Source: an uncultured Streptococcus sp. (GTDB taxonomy: Bacteria > Bacillota > Bacilli > Lactobacillales > Streptococcaceae). Taken from it: 10,469 nucleotides of DNA. The stretch's first letter is position 1; the number at the start of each line of letters is the position of its first letter. Below, one piece after another: positions 1-7,328 of the stretch. Both the position numbers and the translations under genes were made by a program. The notes under the pieces were generated by a model, which had not been told where the DNA came from, ran no database searches, and was given only the letters and a program-made list of their open reading frames with translations. The stretch is taken from positions 1 to 10,469 of the forward strand of contig CAKQBM010000065.1 of the NCBI GenBank assembly GCA_934216185.1, in the 5' to 3' direction.

Positions 1-288
1 TCGTAACAAGTTATGTGAATGAAGAAGGAAAAGAAATCAACCCTTCAGACAAAGGAACGAAAGATAAGAAAGACATTTCAGAGTACATTTACAAAGAAAC
101 TAAGAAAGACGAAAAAGGAAATACAACACATGTATACCGTCAAGTCGTAACAAGTTATGTGAATGAAGAAGGAAAAGAAATCAACCCTTCAGACAAAGGA
201 ACGAAAGATAAGAAAGACATTCCAGAGTACACATTCAAAGAAACGAAGAAAGATAAAGACGGAAATACAATCCATGTGTATACTAAGA
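1..288 (+). repeat. Tandem 144-bp (48-aa) coding repeats, two copies, plus a diverged third at 345-488
   Basis: Copy 1 (1-144) and copy 2 (145-288) are identical for the first 77 bases and then differ at scattered positions (ISEYIYKET against IPEYTFKET; KKDEKGNTTHVY against KKDKDGNTIHVY). The third copy at about 345-488 has the same length and pattern (WKDTEGNVL, DGTKDKGTFTGYEYVKT, GNVTTHIFKKV) but is far diverged. More copies probably lie upstream of the window. Confidence 0.88.
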
Positions 289-785
289 AATCTTCTTCAA
301 CGCCGAATTCACCAACACCTTCAACTCCAAGTAATGAAGAAAGTAAATCAACAGTTTGGAAAGATACTGAAGGTAATGTTCTAAAACCTCAAGAAGATGG
401 TACAAAAGATAAGGGAACATTTACTGGCTATGAATATGTCAAGACTATTTTAGTTGGAAATGTAACAACTCATATCTTTAAGAAAGTGATTACTCCAAGT
501 CATGATGGAACACCTTCTCATTCAGATGTTCCTGGGCAATCAGATAAGCCAAATCATCCAGAAGTGCCTGGACAATCAGATATCCCAACTCATTCAGATG
601 TAACAGCAACATCCGATAAATCAACTCAAATAGTGAATTCAAATGAATCAACATTTGTAGATGGTAAACGGGAACTTCCGAATACAGGTACTCAATCATC
701 AACTTCATCTCTCCTTCTTGGAGCTTTAGCCGCAATGACTGGCTTAGGTTTAGTTTCAAGACGTCGTAAAGACGATAAGGAGTAA
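1..785 (+). CDS. LPXTG-anchored surface protein, C-terminal part (5' end outside window)
   Basis: The frame is open from the first base (first whole codon at base 3) to TAA at 783-785, so only the last 260 residues are seen. Two 48-residue repeats come first (1-144 and 145-288), then a Ser/Thr/Pro linker, a diverged third copy (about 345-488) starting near TVWKDTEG, and a Pro/Ser/His/Asp-rich stretch (PGQSDKP, PGQSDIP, THSDV) of the kind that spans the cell wall. The end is a textbook sortase signal: LPNTG at 675-689, a hydrophobic segment (SSLLLGALAAMTGLGLV) and a basic tail (SRRRKDDKE). Sortase A would cut between T and G and join the protein to peptidoglycan. The repeats resemble the short beta-rich, MucBP-like repeats of streptococcal adhesins; the ligand cannot be read from this part. 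The GTG at 15 is inside the repeat and is not a start. Sure of wall anchoring, unsure of the function. Confidence 0.9.
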   Translation, partial: VTSYVNEEGKEINPSDKGTKDKKDISEYIYKETKKDEKGNTTHVYRQVVTSYVNEEGKEINPSDKGTKDKKDIPEYTFKETKKDKDGNTIHVYTKKSSSTPNSPTPSTPSNEESKSTVWKDTEGNVLKPQEDGTKDKGTFTGYEYVKTILVGNVTTHIFKKVITPSHDGTPSHSDVPGQSDKPNHPEVPGQSDIPTHSDVTATSDKSTQIVNSNESTFVDGKRELPNTGTQSSTSSLLLGALAAMTGLGLVSRRRKDDKE

Positions 786-845
786 GAAATGGTATAAAGC
801 GTAATAATTCGCTTATCTATCATTCTGAAGTTTATGATAATCAAG

Positions 846-882
846 AAAAGCCTTTTCCCTATTCTTAGGGGAAGGGCTTTTT
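846..882 (+). terminator. Rho-independent terminator of the LPXTG protein gene
   Basis: Left arm 846-859 pairs with right arm 868-881 over 14 base pairs, two of them G-U, around the loop 860-867. The right arm ends in a run of T. It lies 60 bases after the stop codon. Confidence 0.85.
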
Positions 883-948
883 GAAGTAGGATGTGTAGGT
901 AAGGCAAACCCCAATAACGTAACCGCCCAATAACTAAGTATATTGAAA

Positions 949-1002
949 AATCTCCAGACTAGAGAACTCATTGATAGTTCCTAATCTGGAGATTATTTTT
1001 TT
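949..1002. terminator. gatB: Bidirectional terminator between the surface protein gene and gatB
   Basis: AATCTCCAGA at 949-958 pairs with TCTGGAGATT at 985-994, and an inner stem GAACT/AGTTC (964-968/976-980) sits above an internal loop. An A run precedes it (946-950) and a T run follows (996-1002), so it has a U tail on either strand. It begins directly after the gatB stop codon and is mainly the end of the gat operon; for the plus strand it backs up the terminator at 846-882. Confidence 0.85.
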
Positions 1003-2443
1003 ACTTTTCTTTCAACTTCGCTAATTCCTGTGCAAGGAGTTTAAGGGCAACTTGTGGGTTGGCTTGGCCTTTGGTTGCTTTCATAAGGAAGCCTGTGAAG
1101 GCCTTGTCTGCGTTACGTTTACCTGACTTGAAGTCGGCAACGGCTGCTTCATTATCGGCAAAGACTTGGTGGATGATTGGAATCAGGATATCTGGATCTG
1201 AGATTTGAACCATACCTGCTTTTTCCACGTATTCACGCGCGCCACCACCATTTTTAGCTAGGTGGACAAAGACTTTCTTGGCAATCTTAGAAGAGATCGT
1301 GCCGTCTTCGATGATGGCAATCATTTCAACCAAGTTTTCTGGTGTCAATTCGATTTGTTCCAGTGTCTTACCTTCAGCATTCAAGAATTGAGCAACTTCT
1401 CCTTGGAGCCAGTTAGAGACTTGTTTGGCATCGCCACCGAGGGCAACAGCTTTTTCAAAGAAGTCAGAAGTGACCTTATTTGCAGTCAACTGGCTAGCAT
1501 CGTAGTCTGACAAGCCAAGGTCAGATACGTATCGAGCACGGCGTTCTTTTGGAAATTCTGGCAATTCAGTACGCATTTCCTCAATCCACTCGTCTGAGAT
1601 TTCAAAGAGTGGGAGGTCTGGTTCGGGGAAGTAGCGGTAGTCAGCAGCGCCTTCCTTAACACGCATGAGGATGGTTGCCTTGTTGGCTTCATCGTAACGG
1701 CGTGTTTCTTGGCGAATTTGACCACCTGAACGAAGGATTTCAGCTTGACGTTGGACTTCATATTCAAGCCCTTTACGGACGTTAGAGAAGGAGTTGAGGT
1801 TTTTCAACTCAGTTTTGGTACCAAATTTTTCTTGACCATAAGGGCGAAGAGAAATGTTGGCATCCACACGCATCGAACCTTCTTCCATCTTAACGTCAGA
1901 AATACCAGCGTACTGGATGACTTCCTTGAGGGCGGTTAGATAAGCATAGGCTTCTTCTGGCGAGCGCATATCAGCCTCAGATACAATCTCAATCAATGGC
2001 ACCCCTTGGCGGTTGAGGTCAACATAAGAGTAGCCATCTGTACCGTGGGTGTTTTTACCAGCATCTTCTTCCAAGTGAGCGCGTTCGATACCGATTTTCT
2101 TAGTCGTACCATCTTCTAGCTCCACTTCAATCCAGCCGTTATAACCGATTGGCTCATCAAACTGAGAAATTTGGTAGGCTTTTGGATTATCAGGATAGAA
2201 GTAGTTCTTGCGGTCAAAGTGCATTTTTTTGTGGATGTCCATATTGAGGGCAAGAGCAGCCTTGATACCGGCATCAACAACACCTTTATTGAGAACTGGC
2301 AGAACACCTGGGAAGGACCAGTCAATCACGTTAGTGTTGGCATTTTGGTCATTTCCAAAGTGGGCAGAAGTAGGTGAGAAGATTTTTGAATTGGTGTTGA
2401 GCTCTACGTGGACTTCAAGTCCAATGACTGTTTCAAAGTTCAT
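1001..2443 (-). CDS. gatB: Aspartyl/glutamyl-tRNA(Asn/Gln) amidotransferase subunit B
   Basis: GatB is the subunit of GatCAB that binds the mischarged tRNA (Glu-tRNA-Gln or Asp-tRNA-Asn), activates the carboxylate with ATP and receives ammonia from GatA; it works in the cytoplasm. At 480 residues it is full length. Visible marks: the N-terminal GLEVHVEL (residues 8-15) with E10 and H12, [17 protein letters not shown] (78-94), HLEEDAGK (123-130), and the family signature [11 protein letters not shown] (142-152). The C-terminal part, rich in Lys and Ala, fits the YqeY-like tail domain that contacts tRNA. The start ATG (2441-2443) shares one base with the gatA stop (TAATG), and a strong GGAGGTG at 2451-2457 sits 7 bases upstream, inside the end of gatA. 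It is the last gene of the operon, followed at once by a terminator. Confidence 0.97.
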   Translation of the reverse strand: MNFETVIGLEVHVELNTNSKIFSPTSAHFGNDQNANTNVIDWSFPGVLPVLNKGVVDAGIKAALALNMDIHKKMHFDRKNYFYPDNPKAYQISQFDEPIGYNGWIEVELEDGTTKKIGIERAHLEEDAGKNTHGTDGYSYVDLNRQGVPLIEIVSEADMRSPEEAYAYLTALKEVIQYAGISDVKMEEGSMRVDANISLRPYGQEKFGTKTELKNLNSFSNVRKGLEYEVQRQAEILRSGGQIRQETRRYDEANKATILMRVKEGAADYRYFPEPDLPLFEISDEWIEEMRTELPEFPKERRARYVSDLGLSDYDASQLTANKVTSDFFEKAVALGGDAKQVSNWLQGEVAQFLNAEGKTLEQIELTPENLVEMIAIIEDGTISSKIAKKVFVHLAKNGGGAREYVEKAGMVQISDPDILIPIIHQVFADNEAAVADFKSGKRNADKAFTGFLMKATKGQANPQVALKLLAQELAKLKEK

Positions 2444-3909
2444 TAGTTGTCACCTCCAAAAATCACGGGTTGTTGTTTGTGGTAGTCTGTTGTTGCTTCA
2501 AAAGCAGCAGCAACTTGGTAAATGGTTTCTTCTGAGTACTTAGGACCAATCAATTGCAGGCCGACAGGTAGACCTTGAGAGAATCCAGCAGGAATCGAAA
2601 TTCCTGGAAGACCTGCCAAGTTGACTGGGATGGTCAAGAGGTCGGCCAAATACATAGCAACTGGGTCATGGTTGAGTGAATCCAAGTCATAGGCAACACT
2701 TGGAGCAGTTGGTCCCAAAATCAAGTCGTAATCCGCAAAGACTTTTTCGAAATCTTGAATGATAAGGGTACGGACCTGACCAGCTTTCTTATAGTAGGCA
2801 TCATAGTAACCTGATGAAAGGCTGAAAGTACCCAGCATGATACGGCGTTTGACCTCTTCACCGAAACCTTGGCTACGGCTGTTGACATAGATTTCATCAA
2901 GATTTGTCGCATCTTCTGCGCGGTAGCCGTAACGAATACCGTCAAAACGTTGCAAGTTTGATGAAGCTTCAGATGAAGCGATGATGTAGTAAACGGCAAC
3001 CCCGTATTTAGAGTGAGGAAGGCTGACTTCTTCGACGATAGCACCGAGTTTTTCAAAGTGTTTGGCTGCGTTCAGGATAGTTTCCTTAACCTCTGGGTCA
3101 ATCCCTTCCCCAAGGTATTCCTTAGGCAAAGCGATTTTCATACCCTTGATGTCTTGTCCGATTTTTGAAGTAAAGTCAGCGATGCGGACAGGAGCAGAAG
3201 TAGAGTCTTTAGCATCTTCGCTGGCAATAGCGTTGAGCAAGAGGGCATTTTCATTAACAGTTGGAGCAAAAGGTCCAATCTGGTCTAATGAGCTACCGAA
3301 GGCAATGAGACCGAAACGAGAAACTGTTCCGTAGGTTGGTTTGAGACCAACGATCCCGTTGAAGGCAGCAGGTTGGCGGATGGAACCACCAGTATCAGAA
3401 CCAAGTGACAAGCGGACTTGTCCTGAGGCTACAGCTGCGGCAGAACCACTTGATGAACCCCCAGGAACCTTGCTGTGGTCCCAAGCATTTTTAGTGGCAC
3501 CGTAGTGAGAAGTCTCACCAGAACCACCCATGGCAAATTCGTCCATGTTAGTTTTCCCTACGACAATCATGCCTTTAGCTTTTGCATTGGAAACAGCTGT
3601 CGCATCAAAAATAGGCTCATAGTTGTAGAGCATTTTTGAGGCAGCAGTTGTGAGAATACCGTCTGTAGAGATATTATCCTTAACAGCAAGTGGAATTCCT
3701 GAAAGGACATTGTCAGCGTCAATTCCAGCTTCATCAATAGCTTTAGCTTGAGCAAGTGCTTGCTCCTCAGCGATGGTAACAAAAGCGTTGATAGCTGTCT
3801 CGCGAGATTTGATATCTTCAAGTGTTGCTTGGGTCAGTTCAGTTGCAGAAACTTCCTTAGACACAAGGAGATTGTGCAAGTCTTCAATTGTTTTATTGTT
3901 GAAAGTCAT
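2443..3909 (-). CDS. gatA: Aspartyl/glutamyl-tRNA(Asn/Gln) amidotransferase subunit A
   Basis: GatA is the glutaminase of GatCAB: it hydrolyses glutamine and sends ammonia to GatB. The product has 488 residues, normal for the family. It is an amidase-signature enzyme and its Ser-cisSer-Lys triad can be read: K77 in PLAVKDN, S152 in the Gly/Ser-rich loop [12 protein letters not shown] (150-161) and the nucleophile S176 in [10 protein letters not shown] (171-180). The spacing matches the well-studied staphylococcal enzyme shifted by two residues. The start ATG (3907-3909) overlaps the gatC stop by one base, with GGAGGAG at 3917-3923 seven bases upstream, encoded by the last codons of gatC. Translation is very probably coupled to gatC, giving balanced subunits. 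Confidence 0.97.
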   Translation of the reverse strand: MTFNNKTIEDLHNLLVSKEVSATELTQATLEDIKSRETAINAFVTIAEEQALAQAKAIDEAGIDADNVLSGIPLAVKDNISTDGILTTAASKMLYNYEPIFDATAVSNAKAKGMIVVGKTNMDEFAMGGSGETSHYGATKNAWDHSKVPGGSSSGSAAAVASGQVRLSLGSDTGGSIRQPAAFNGIVGLKPTYGTVSRFGLIAFGSSLDQIGPFAPTVNENALLLNAIASEDAKDSTSAPVRIADFTSKIGQDIKGMKIALPKEYLGEGIDPEVKETILNAAKHFEKLGAIVEEVSLPHSKYGVAVYYIIASSEASSNLQRFDGIRYGYRAEDATNLDEIYVNSRSQGFGEEVKRRIMLGTFSLSSGYYDAYYKKAGQVRTLIIQDFEKVFADYDLILGPTAPSVAYDLDSLNHDPVAMYLADLLTIPVNLAGLPGISIPAGFSQGLPVGLQLIGPKYSEETIYQVAAAFEATTDYHKQQPVIFGGDN

Positions 3910-4211
3910 TAGGCATCTCCTCCATCGTCTAGGATAGCTGGTACCTTGATATAGTAGTTGTCTTTTTCAGGTACGTTTTTAAACAGGCGGTCACGGTCTG
4001 TTCCTTCTTCGGCCACATCAGGGCGGAGTACAGTCTTGCGGTCAGCCATGGTCGTAGTAGGTGCGACACCAGTTGTGTCGACTTCGCCCAGCAATTCAAC
4101 CATGTCAACAATCTTAGACAAGGTAGTCGCAAAGGCGGCAGTTTCTTCTTCAGAGAATCTTAATTTTGAAAGATTGGCAACGTGTGTTACCTCTTCTTGC
4201 GTAATTTTCAT
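3909..4211 (-). CDS. gatC: Aspartyl/glutamyl-tRNA(Asn/Gln) amidotransferase subunit C
   Basis: GatC is the small belt-like subunit that wraps GatA and GatB together and stabilises the amidotransferase. The product has 100 residues, the usual size. It starts [17 protein letters not shown], the typical GatC opening (a helix with VxHVAxLARL-like spacing), and carries LRPD (62-65) and a C-terminal segment ending YYIKVPAIL. The frame stays open further upstream, to an ATG ending at 4337, but that extension ([20 protein letters not shown]) has no family likeness and runs through the promoter. The ATG at 4209-4211 has a good ribosome site (AAAGGA, 4218-4223, six bases away). First gene of the gat operon. 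Confidence 0.95.
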   Translation of the reverse strand: MKITQEEVTHVANLSKLRFSEEETAAFATTLSKIVDMVELLGEVDTTGVAPTTTMADRKTVLRPDVAEEGTDRDRLFKNVPEKDNYYIKVPAILDDGGDA

Positions 4212-4217
4212 CTTGCA

Positions 4218-4223
4218 TCCTTT
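4218..4223 (-). promoter_or_regulatory. gatC: Ribosome binding site that fixes the gatC start
   Basis: AAAGGA on the minus strand lies six bases before the ATG at 4209-4211. The longer alternative start ending at 4337 would lie upstream of the promoter below. Confidence 0.75.
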
Positions 4224-4251
4224 CGTGAAATGATGATTTTTAGTCTGTTCT

Positions 4252-4260
4252 ATTTTACCA
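4252..4260 (-). promoter_or_regulatory. gatC: Extended -10 promoter of gatCAB
   Basis: The minus strand reads TGGTAAAAT: a TG-N extension followed by the -10 hexamer TAAAAT (4252-4257). No good -35 is found 16-18 bases upstream, as is common for extended -10 promoters. Transcription would start near 4245, leaving a leader of about 35 bases before gatC. Confidence 0.6.
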
Positions 4261-4336
4261 TATTTTCCTATAAATAAGGGAGGGAAAGGTGAAAAAAGAC
4301 AAGTGGAGGATAGAGATTGGTTTTTTGAAATAGACA

Positions 4337-4381
4337 AAAAAATAGCCGTCCTAACTTTGGCGAGTTAACGAGCTATTTTTT
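4337..4381. terminator. Bidirectional terminator upstream of the gat operon
   Basis: AAAAAATAGC (4337-4346) pairs with GCTATTTTTT (4372-4381); inside are a CG/CG pair step and a TAAC/GTTA stem (4352-4355/4364-4367) with an 8-base loop. Both strands carry a U tail. For the minus strand it would end the candidate small RNA starting near 4448 and shield the gat promoter from read-through. Confidence 0.8.
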
Positions 4382-4448
4382 AGTTATGTAATTACAGCCA
4401 CCGTCTTAAATGGCTCTGTGGGGTGTTGTTGACGCAACACCTTTTTCT
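4337..4448 (-). ncRNA. Candidate small RNA, about 110 nt, function unknown
   Basis: The minus strand has an extended -10 (TGTTACAAT) at 4455-4463, three hairpins in a row, and a terminator at 4337-4381. The hairpins are GGTGTTG/CAACACC (4422-4428/4435-4441, loop of six), an AGCCA/TGGCT stem (4396-4400/4411-4415), and the terminator itself. No open frame of useful length lies in the transcript. A short, structured, convergently ended RNA would fit the antitoxin RNA of an Fst-type toxin-antitoxin locus, but no convincing Fst-like toxin peptide was found nearby, so this is only a guess. It could also be a degenerate remnant of such a locus. Confidence 0.4.
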
Positions 4449-4454
4449 ATATCT

Positions 4455-4463
4455 ATTGTAACA
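4455..4463 (-). promoter_or_regulatory. Extended -10 promoter of the candidate small RNA
   Basis: The minus strand reads TGTTACAAT, a TG-N extension plus the hexamer TACAAT (4455-4460). A weak -35-like TTACAA lies about 16 bases upstream. Start of transcription would be near 4448, just before the first hairpin. Confidence 0.45.
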
Positions 4464-4595
4464 TTTATTTTAAAAATTGTAAGGGGAATAGGATGGTTAG
4501 TACTTGGATAAGTTGGCTATTAGCTCAACAGTGGGTATTAAAATTGCTAGATAGTTTTTGTTTATCGTTTATTAGCAAACTAAGATTCCTTGATT

Positions 4596-4820
4596 TTAAT
4601 ATGCACTCTTTTGGTATTCATTCCATAAAGCCTGAAGTTCATCTGCATTTTCTAAAACATATTGCCTGATTATTTTTAGGTCTTTTGCCTTTAATTTACC
4701 ATCTCTCAGTTCACCGTTCAGAAACATTGAGCCGACCTCTTCTCCGTGGATATAAATGTGAATATGCGCTTTTTGACCTTTATGGTTATGTTCGTTAGGA
4801 CGAATTTCAATACCATACTT
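4596..4820 (-). pseudogene. DUF4160-like gene, 5' end lost at a BOX element
   Basis: The frame ends with TAA at 4596-4598 and runs 74 codons back to a stop (TAA, 4821-4823) lying at the edge of the BOX repeat. The residues fit the DUF4160 family: an opening GIEIRPNEHNHKG, the histidine cluster KAHIHIYIHG, the short GEEVGSMFLNGEL strand pair, and a C-terminal helix (DLKIIRQYVLENADELQ) ending LWNEYQKSAY. The usual first ten or so residues with the start codon are missing; the only in-frame ATG (M32, in GSMFLNGE) would leave 43 residues. DUF4160 proteins have no established biochemical role. I infer that BOX insertion, or a deletion at it, removed the start. A rare start codon (ATT of GGT-ATT-GAA) cannot be excluded but has no ribosome site. 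Confidence 0.7.
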
Positions 4821-4821
4821 T

Positions 4822-4973
4822 TATACTCAATAAAAATCAAAGAGCAAACTAGAAAGCTAGGAGCAGGTTGCTCAAAGCACGGCTTTGAGGTTGTAGATAG
4901 AACTGACGAAGTCAGTAACATAGATACGACAAGCCGACGCTGACGTGGTTTGAATTTGATTTTTGAAGAGTAT
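4822..4973 (+). repeat. BOX element, A-B-C type
   Basis: The stretch starts TATACTCAATAAAAATCAAA and ends TTTGATTTTTGAAGAGTAT, the inverted ends of pneumococcal BOX elements, and contains the familiar GAACTGACGAAGTCAGTAAC and GACGCTGACGTGGTTTGAA segments. Its 152 bases match one boxA (59), one boxB (45) and one boxC (50). BOX elements are non-coding, mobilised in trans and form a large hairpin in RNA. Open frames on either strand here are by-products. It lies 13 bases after the stop of the small gene at 4987-5238 and abuts the truncated DUF4160 gene. Confidence 0.93.
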
Positions 4974-4986
4974 TAGGAAAGAATAT

Positions 4987-5238
4987 TTAGGCATGTAGTA
5001 ATCCCACGTAGTCCTTCCATGTTTCAAGGTAGTTATCGCGATTTAACTCAATTTGCTTTTGAGCAAAACGAATGTCATAGTCTGCCAAGTCCAAATTTTC
5101 CAATACTTCTCCAGTTAGAATACTAAAGGTTCCAATTAATTCATCGTCATCATACATGCGTAAAATAGGGTTGCTTGGATTCTTGTAAATATCATCTTTT
5201 GTCACTTCTAAATTAGTTACACCAAATTCCTTGAACAT
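4987..5238 (-). CDS. Small acidic protein of unknown function (83 aa), DUF4160-like C-terminal half
   Basis: I do not recognise a characterised family. The product has 83 residues, no signal peptide or membrane segment, and is acidic. Residues 31-60 (DDDELIGTFSILTGEVLENLDLADYDIRF) followed by a helix QKQIELNRDNYLETWKDYVG have the same plan as the C-terminal part of the DUF4160-like remnant next door (EEVGSMFLNGEL, DLKIIRQYVLENADEL, LWNEYQ). It is therefore probably a relative or partner of it. The start is well supported: AAGGAG at 5247-5252, eight bases before ATG, and a near-consensus promoter just upstream. The two genes may once have formed a two-gene operon, now separated by the BOX element. 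A toxin-antitoxin role is possible for such a pair but nothing here shows it. Confidence 0.8.
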   Translation of the reverse strand: MFKEFGVTNLEVTKDDIYKNPSNPILRMYDDDELIGTFSILTGEVLENLDLADYDIRFAQKQIELNRDNYLETWKDYVGLLHA

Positions 5239-5260
5239 GATTGCTTCTCCTTTTTCTTTT

Positions 5261-5288
5261 ATTATATCATTTTTGCTAGAATTGTCAC
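5261..5288 (-). promoter_or_regulatory. Promoter of the 83-aa gene
   Basis: On the minus strand, GTGACA (5283-5288) and a perfect TATAAT (5261-5266) are 16 bases apart. The start would be near 5254, so the leader is only about 16 bases and begins at the ribosome site. Confidence 0.75.
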
Positions 5289-5354
5289 GGTTTTCGATCT
5301 ATTTGACTATAAGGAATAGCTTTTATTCAAGTATAGTCTGACATAAAATAGAAA

Positions 5355-5383
5355 TTGAAAAAAATGCTAAAATCCGATATAAT
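5355..5383 (+). promoter_or_regulatory. prfC: Promoter of prfC
   Basis: TTGAAA (5355-5360) and TATAAT (5378-5383) are 17 bases apart, the ideal spacing. Transcription would start near 5390, giving a leader of about 84 bases. It is divergent from the promoter at 5261-5288, with about 65 bases between the two -35 boxes. Confidence 0.82.
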
Positions 5384-5473
5384 GGAGTGTTGAAAGGAAT
5401 GGTAAAATCCAATGTAGAAATCATTCTTAGTTATTGAAACAAGAAAAATAGAGAATCTAAAGAAAGAGAACTT

Positions 5474-7018
5474 ATGAATATTCAAGAAGAAATTAAGAAA
5501 CGTCGTACCTTTGCCATCATCTCTCACCCAGACGCGGGGAAAACAACCATTACTGAGCAGTTGCTCTACTTTGGGGGTGAGATTCGTGAGGCTGGTACCG
5601 TAAAAGGAAAGAAAACAGGAACTTTTGCCAAGTCTGACTGGATGGATATCGAGAAGCAACGTGGGATTTCCGTTACTTCATCTGTTATGCAATTTGACTA
5701 CGATGGTAAGCGCGTCAATATCCTAGACACACCAGGGCACGAGGACTTTTCAGAAGATACCTATCGTACCTTGATGGCGGTGGATGCTGCTGTCATGGTC
5801 GTGGACTCTGCCAAGGGTATCGAGGCCCAAACCAAGAAATTATTTGAGGTTGTGAAACATCGTGGCATTCCAGTCTTTACCTTTATGAACAAGCTGGACC
5901 GTGATGGACGTGAGCCTCTGGACCTCTTGCAAGAATTGGAAGAAGTCTTGGGCATTGCTAGCTATCCGATGAACTGGCCAATCGGGATGGGGAAAGCCTT
6001 TGAAGGATTGTATGACCTCTATAACCAACGCTTGGAACTCTATAGAGGGGATGAGCGTTTTGCTAGTCTGGAAGATGGGGACAAGCTTTTTGGAAGCAAT
6101 CCTTTCTACGAGCAAGTCAAAGATGATATTGAGCTTTTAAATGAAGCTGGAAATGAGTTTTCAGAGGAAGCAATCCTTGCTGGAGAATTGACACCAGTCT
6201 TCTTCGGTTCGGCTCTTACTAACTTTGGTGTGCAGACCTTCCTTGAAACCTTCCTCAAGTTTGCTCCAGAACCACATGGACACAAGAAAATAGATGGCGA
6301 AATTGTGGATCCTTACGATAAGGATTTCTCAGGATTTGTCTTTAAAATCCAAGCCAACATGGACCCTCGTCACCGTGACCGTATTGCCTTTGTCCGTATC
6401 GTCTCAGGCGAATTTGAGCGTGGTATGAGTGTCAATCTCCCTCGTACTGGTAAGGGAGCTAAACTGTCGAATGTGACTCAGTTTATGGCGGAAAGTCGTG
6501 AGAATGTGACCAATGCCGTGGCAGGTGATATTATCGGTGTTTACGATACAGGTACTTATCAGGTTGGGGATACCTTGACAGTTGGAAAAAACAAGTTTGA
6601 ATTTGAACCCCTGCCGACCTTTACTCCTGAAATTTTCATGAAAGTTTCTGCTAAGAACGTCATGAAGCAGAAATCCTTCCACAAGGGAATCGAGCAATTG
6701 GTGCAAGAAGGAGCTGTTCAGCTCTATAAGAATTACCAAACAGGCGAGTACATGCTAGGCGCTGTTGGTCAACTTCAGTTTGAAGTCTTTAAGCACCGTA
6801 TGGAAGGTGAGTACAATGCGGAAGTGGTTATGAGCCCAATGGGTAAAAAGACCGTTCGTTGGATCAAGCCTGAAGACTTGGATGAACGGATGTCATCAAG
6901 CCGAAATATCTTGGCCAAAGACCGTTTTGATCAACCAGTCTTCCTCTTTGAAAATGACTTTGCCCTTCGCTGGTTTGCGGACAAGTATCCAGACGTAGAG
7001 TTGGAAGAAAAAATGTAA
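5474..7018 (+). CDS. prfC: Peptide chain release factor 3 (RF3)
   Basis: RF3 is a ribosome-stimulated GTPase that removes RF1 and RF2 after peptide release. The product has 514 residues, the expected length. All GTP-binding motifs are visible: G1 SHPDAGKTT (17-25), the switch-I stretch [10 protein letters not shown] (61-70), G3 DTPGHEDF (85-92), G4 NKLD (139-142) and G5 SAL (246-248). The opening [18 protein letters not shown] separates it from EF-G, as do the missing EF-G domains IV and V. Domains II and III follow, with GQLQFEV and the C-terminal region typical of RF3. The ribosome site is modest (AAAGAG about six bases before ATG). It stands alone behind its own promoter. The end is followed by a perfect-arm hairpin but no T run. 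Confidence 0.97.
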   Translation: MNIQEEIKKRRTFAIISHPDAGKTTITEQLLYFGGEIREAGTVKGKKTGTFAKSDWMDIEKQRGISVTSSVMQFDYDGKRVNILDTPGHEDFSEDTYRTLMAVDAAVMVVDSAKGIEAQTKKLFEVVKHRGIPVFTFMNKLDRDGREPLDLLQELEEVLGIASYPMNWPIGMGKAFEGLYDLYNQRLELYRGDERFASLEDGDKLFGSNPFYEQVKDDIELLNEAGNEFSEEAILAGELTPVFFGSALTNFGVQTFLETFLKFAPEPHGHKKIDGEIVDPYDKDFSGFVFKIQANMDPRHRDRIAFVRIVSGEFERGMSVNLPRTGKGAKLSNVTQFMAESRENVTNAVAGDIIGVYDTGTYQVGDTLTVGKNKFEFEPLPTFTPEIFMKVSAKNVMKQKSFHKGIEQLVQEGAVQLYKNYQTGEYMLGAVGQLQFEVFKHRMEGEYNAEVVMSPMGKKTVRWIKPEDLDERMSSSRNILAKDRFDQPVFLFENDFALRWFADKYPDVELEEKM

Positions 7019-7025
7019 CTCAGTA

Positions 7026-7058
7026 CCAACAATTGGAACTGAAGTTCCTAATTGTTGG
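7026..7058 (+). terminator. prfC: Hairpin directly behind prfC, possible terminator without T tail
   Basis: CCAACAATT (7026-7034) pairs with AATTGTTGG (7050-7058), and GGAAC with GTTCC inside, around a TGAA loop; T7049 is bulged. It begins eight bases after the stop codon. The missing U run makes it a weak intrinsic terminator; it may instead protect the 3' end or act with the hairpins that follow. Confidence 0.5.
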
Positions 7059-7060
7059 AC

Positions 7061-7320
7061 GCTAGCCGCTATTTTGCGGTCTAGCTAACTGCCTTACTAA
7101 CTCATCGGCGAAAAATAATCGTTTTCGCCTCTTCGTGTCGTAATGTAAAAATTGTAAACCGCTATGGCGGCTTACCTAAACGCTTCACTAGGAAAAATCC
7201 ACGAATAATATCGATTCGTAAAACTTTACGTCGTGACGGGTAGAAAGTGACCTAGCGACCTAACTGCCTTATTAACTTCGTTTGGCAAATGTAATCGATT
7301 TGCCAAACTCCGTGTCGTGG
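7061..7320 (+). repeat. Three diverged tandem copies of a hairpin module
   Basis: Each copy has a segment like CTAACTGCCTTACTAACT, then a hairpin with a seven-base loop, then a segment like CGTGTCGT. The hairpins are GGCGAAAA/TTTTCGCC (7107-7129, loop ATAATCG), ACGAAT/ATTCGT (7201-7219, loop AATATCG) and GTTTGGCAAAT/ATTTGCCAAAC (7280-7308, loop GTAATCG). Smaller hairpins precede the first two copies: 7061-7085 (GCTAGCCGC/GCGGTCTAGC) and 7154-7175 (GTAAACCGC/GCGGCTTAC). The stems differ in sequence but stay paired, while loops and flanks stay alike. No frame of useful length is present. I do not recognise it as BOX, RUP or SPRITE. Confidence 0.6.
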
Positions 7321-7328
7321 TTCAGTAA

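Noticed and set aside
4212..4337. Upstream in-frame extension of gatC giving a 142-residue protein
   Set aside because: The added residues have no GatC likeness, run through the -10 promoter at 4252-4260, and the shorter start has a good ribosome site and the family's usual length of 100.
4422..4445. GGTGTTG/CAACACC hairpin followed by five T on the plus strand, as a plus-strand terminator
   Set aside because: No plus-strand gene ends before it. It is better read as the first hairpin of the minus-strand candidate RNA.
4493..4669. Plus-strand frame of 58 codons with a G-rich site before it and a hydrophobic beginning (MVSTWISWLLAQQW)
   Set aside because: Its second half is antisense to the DUF4160-like gene, no convincing promoter fits (TTGACG at 4429 lacks a -10 at proper spacing), and it does not end like a known small toxin. 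Not excluded, but unsupported.
4718..4943. Open frames of 65-67 codons on both strands
   Set aside because: They lie mostly in the BOX element, which is non-coding, and run into the DUF4160-like gene in other frames.
5399..5437. 12-codon frame (MVKSNVEIILSY) in the prfC leader, possible leader peptide
   Set aside because: Its AAAGGA touches the ATG, so the spacing is wrong, and there is no terminator-antiterminator structure after it.
7061..7320. Integron attC-like or CRISPR-like reading of the hairpin array
   Set aside because: There is no GTTRRRY/RYYYAAC pairing of attC cores around each unit, no cassette genes, and the copies are neither identical nor regularly spaced as CRISPR repeats are.
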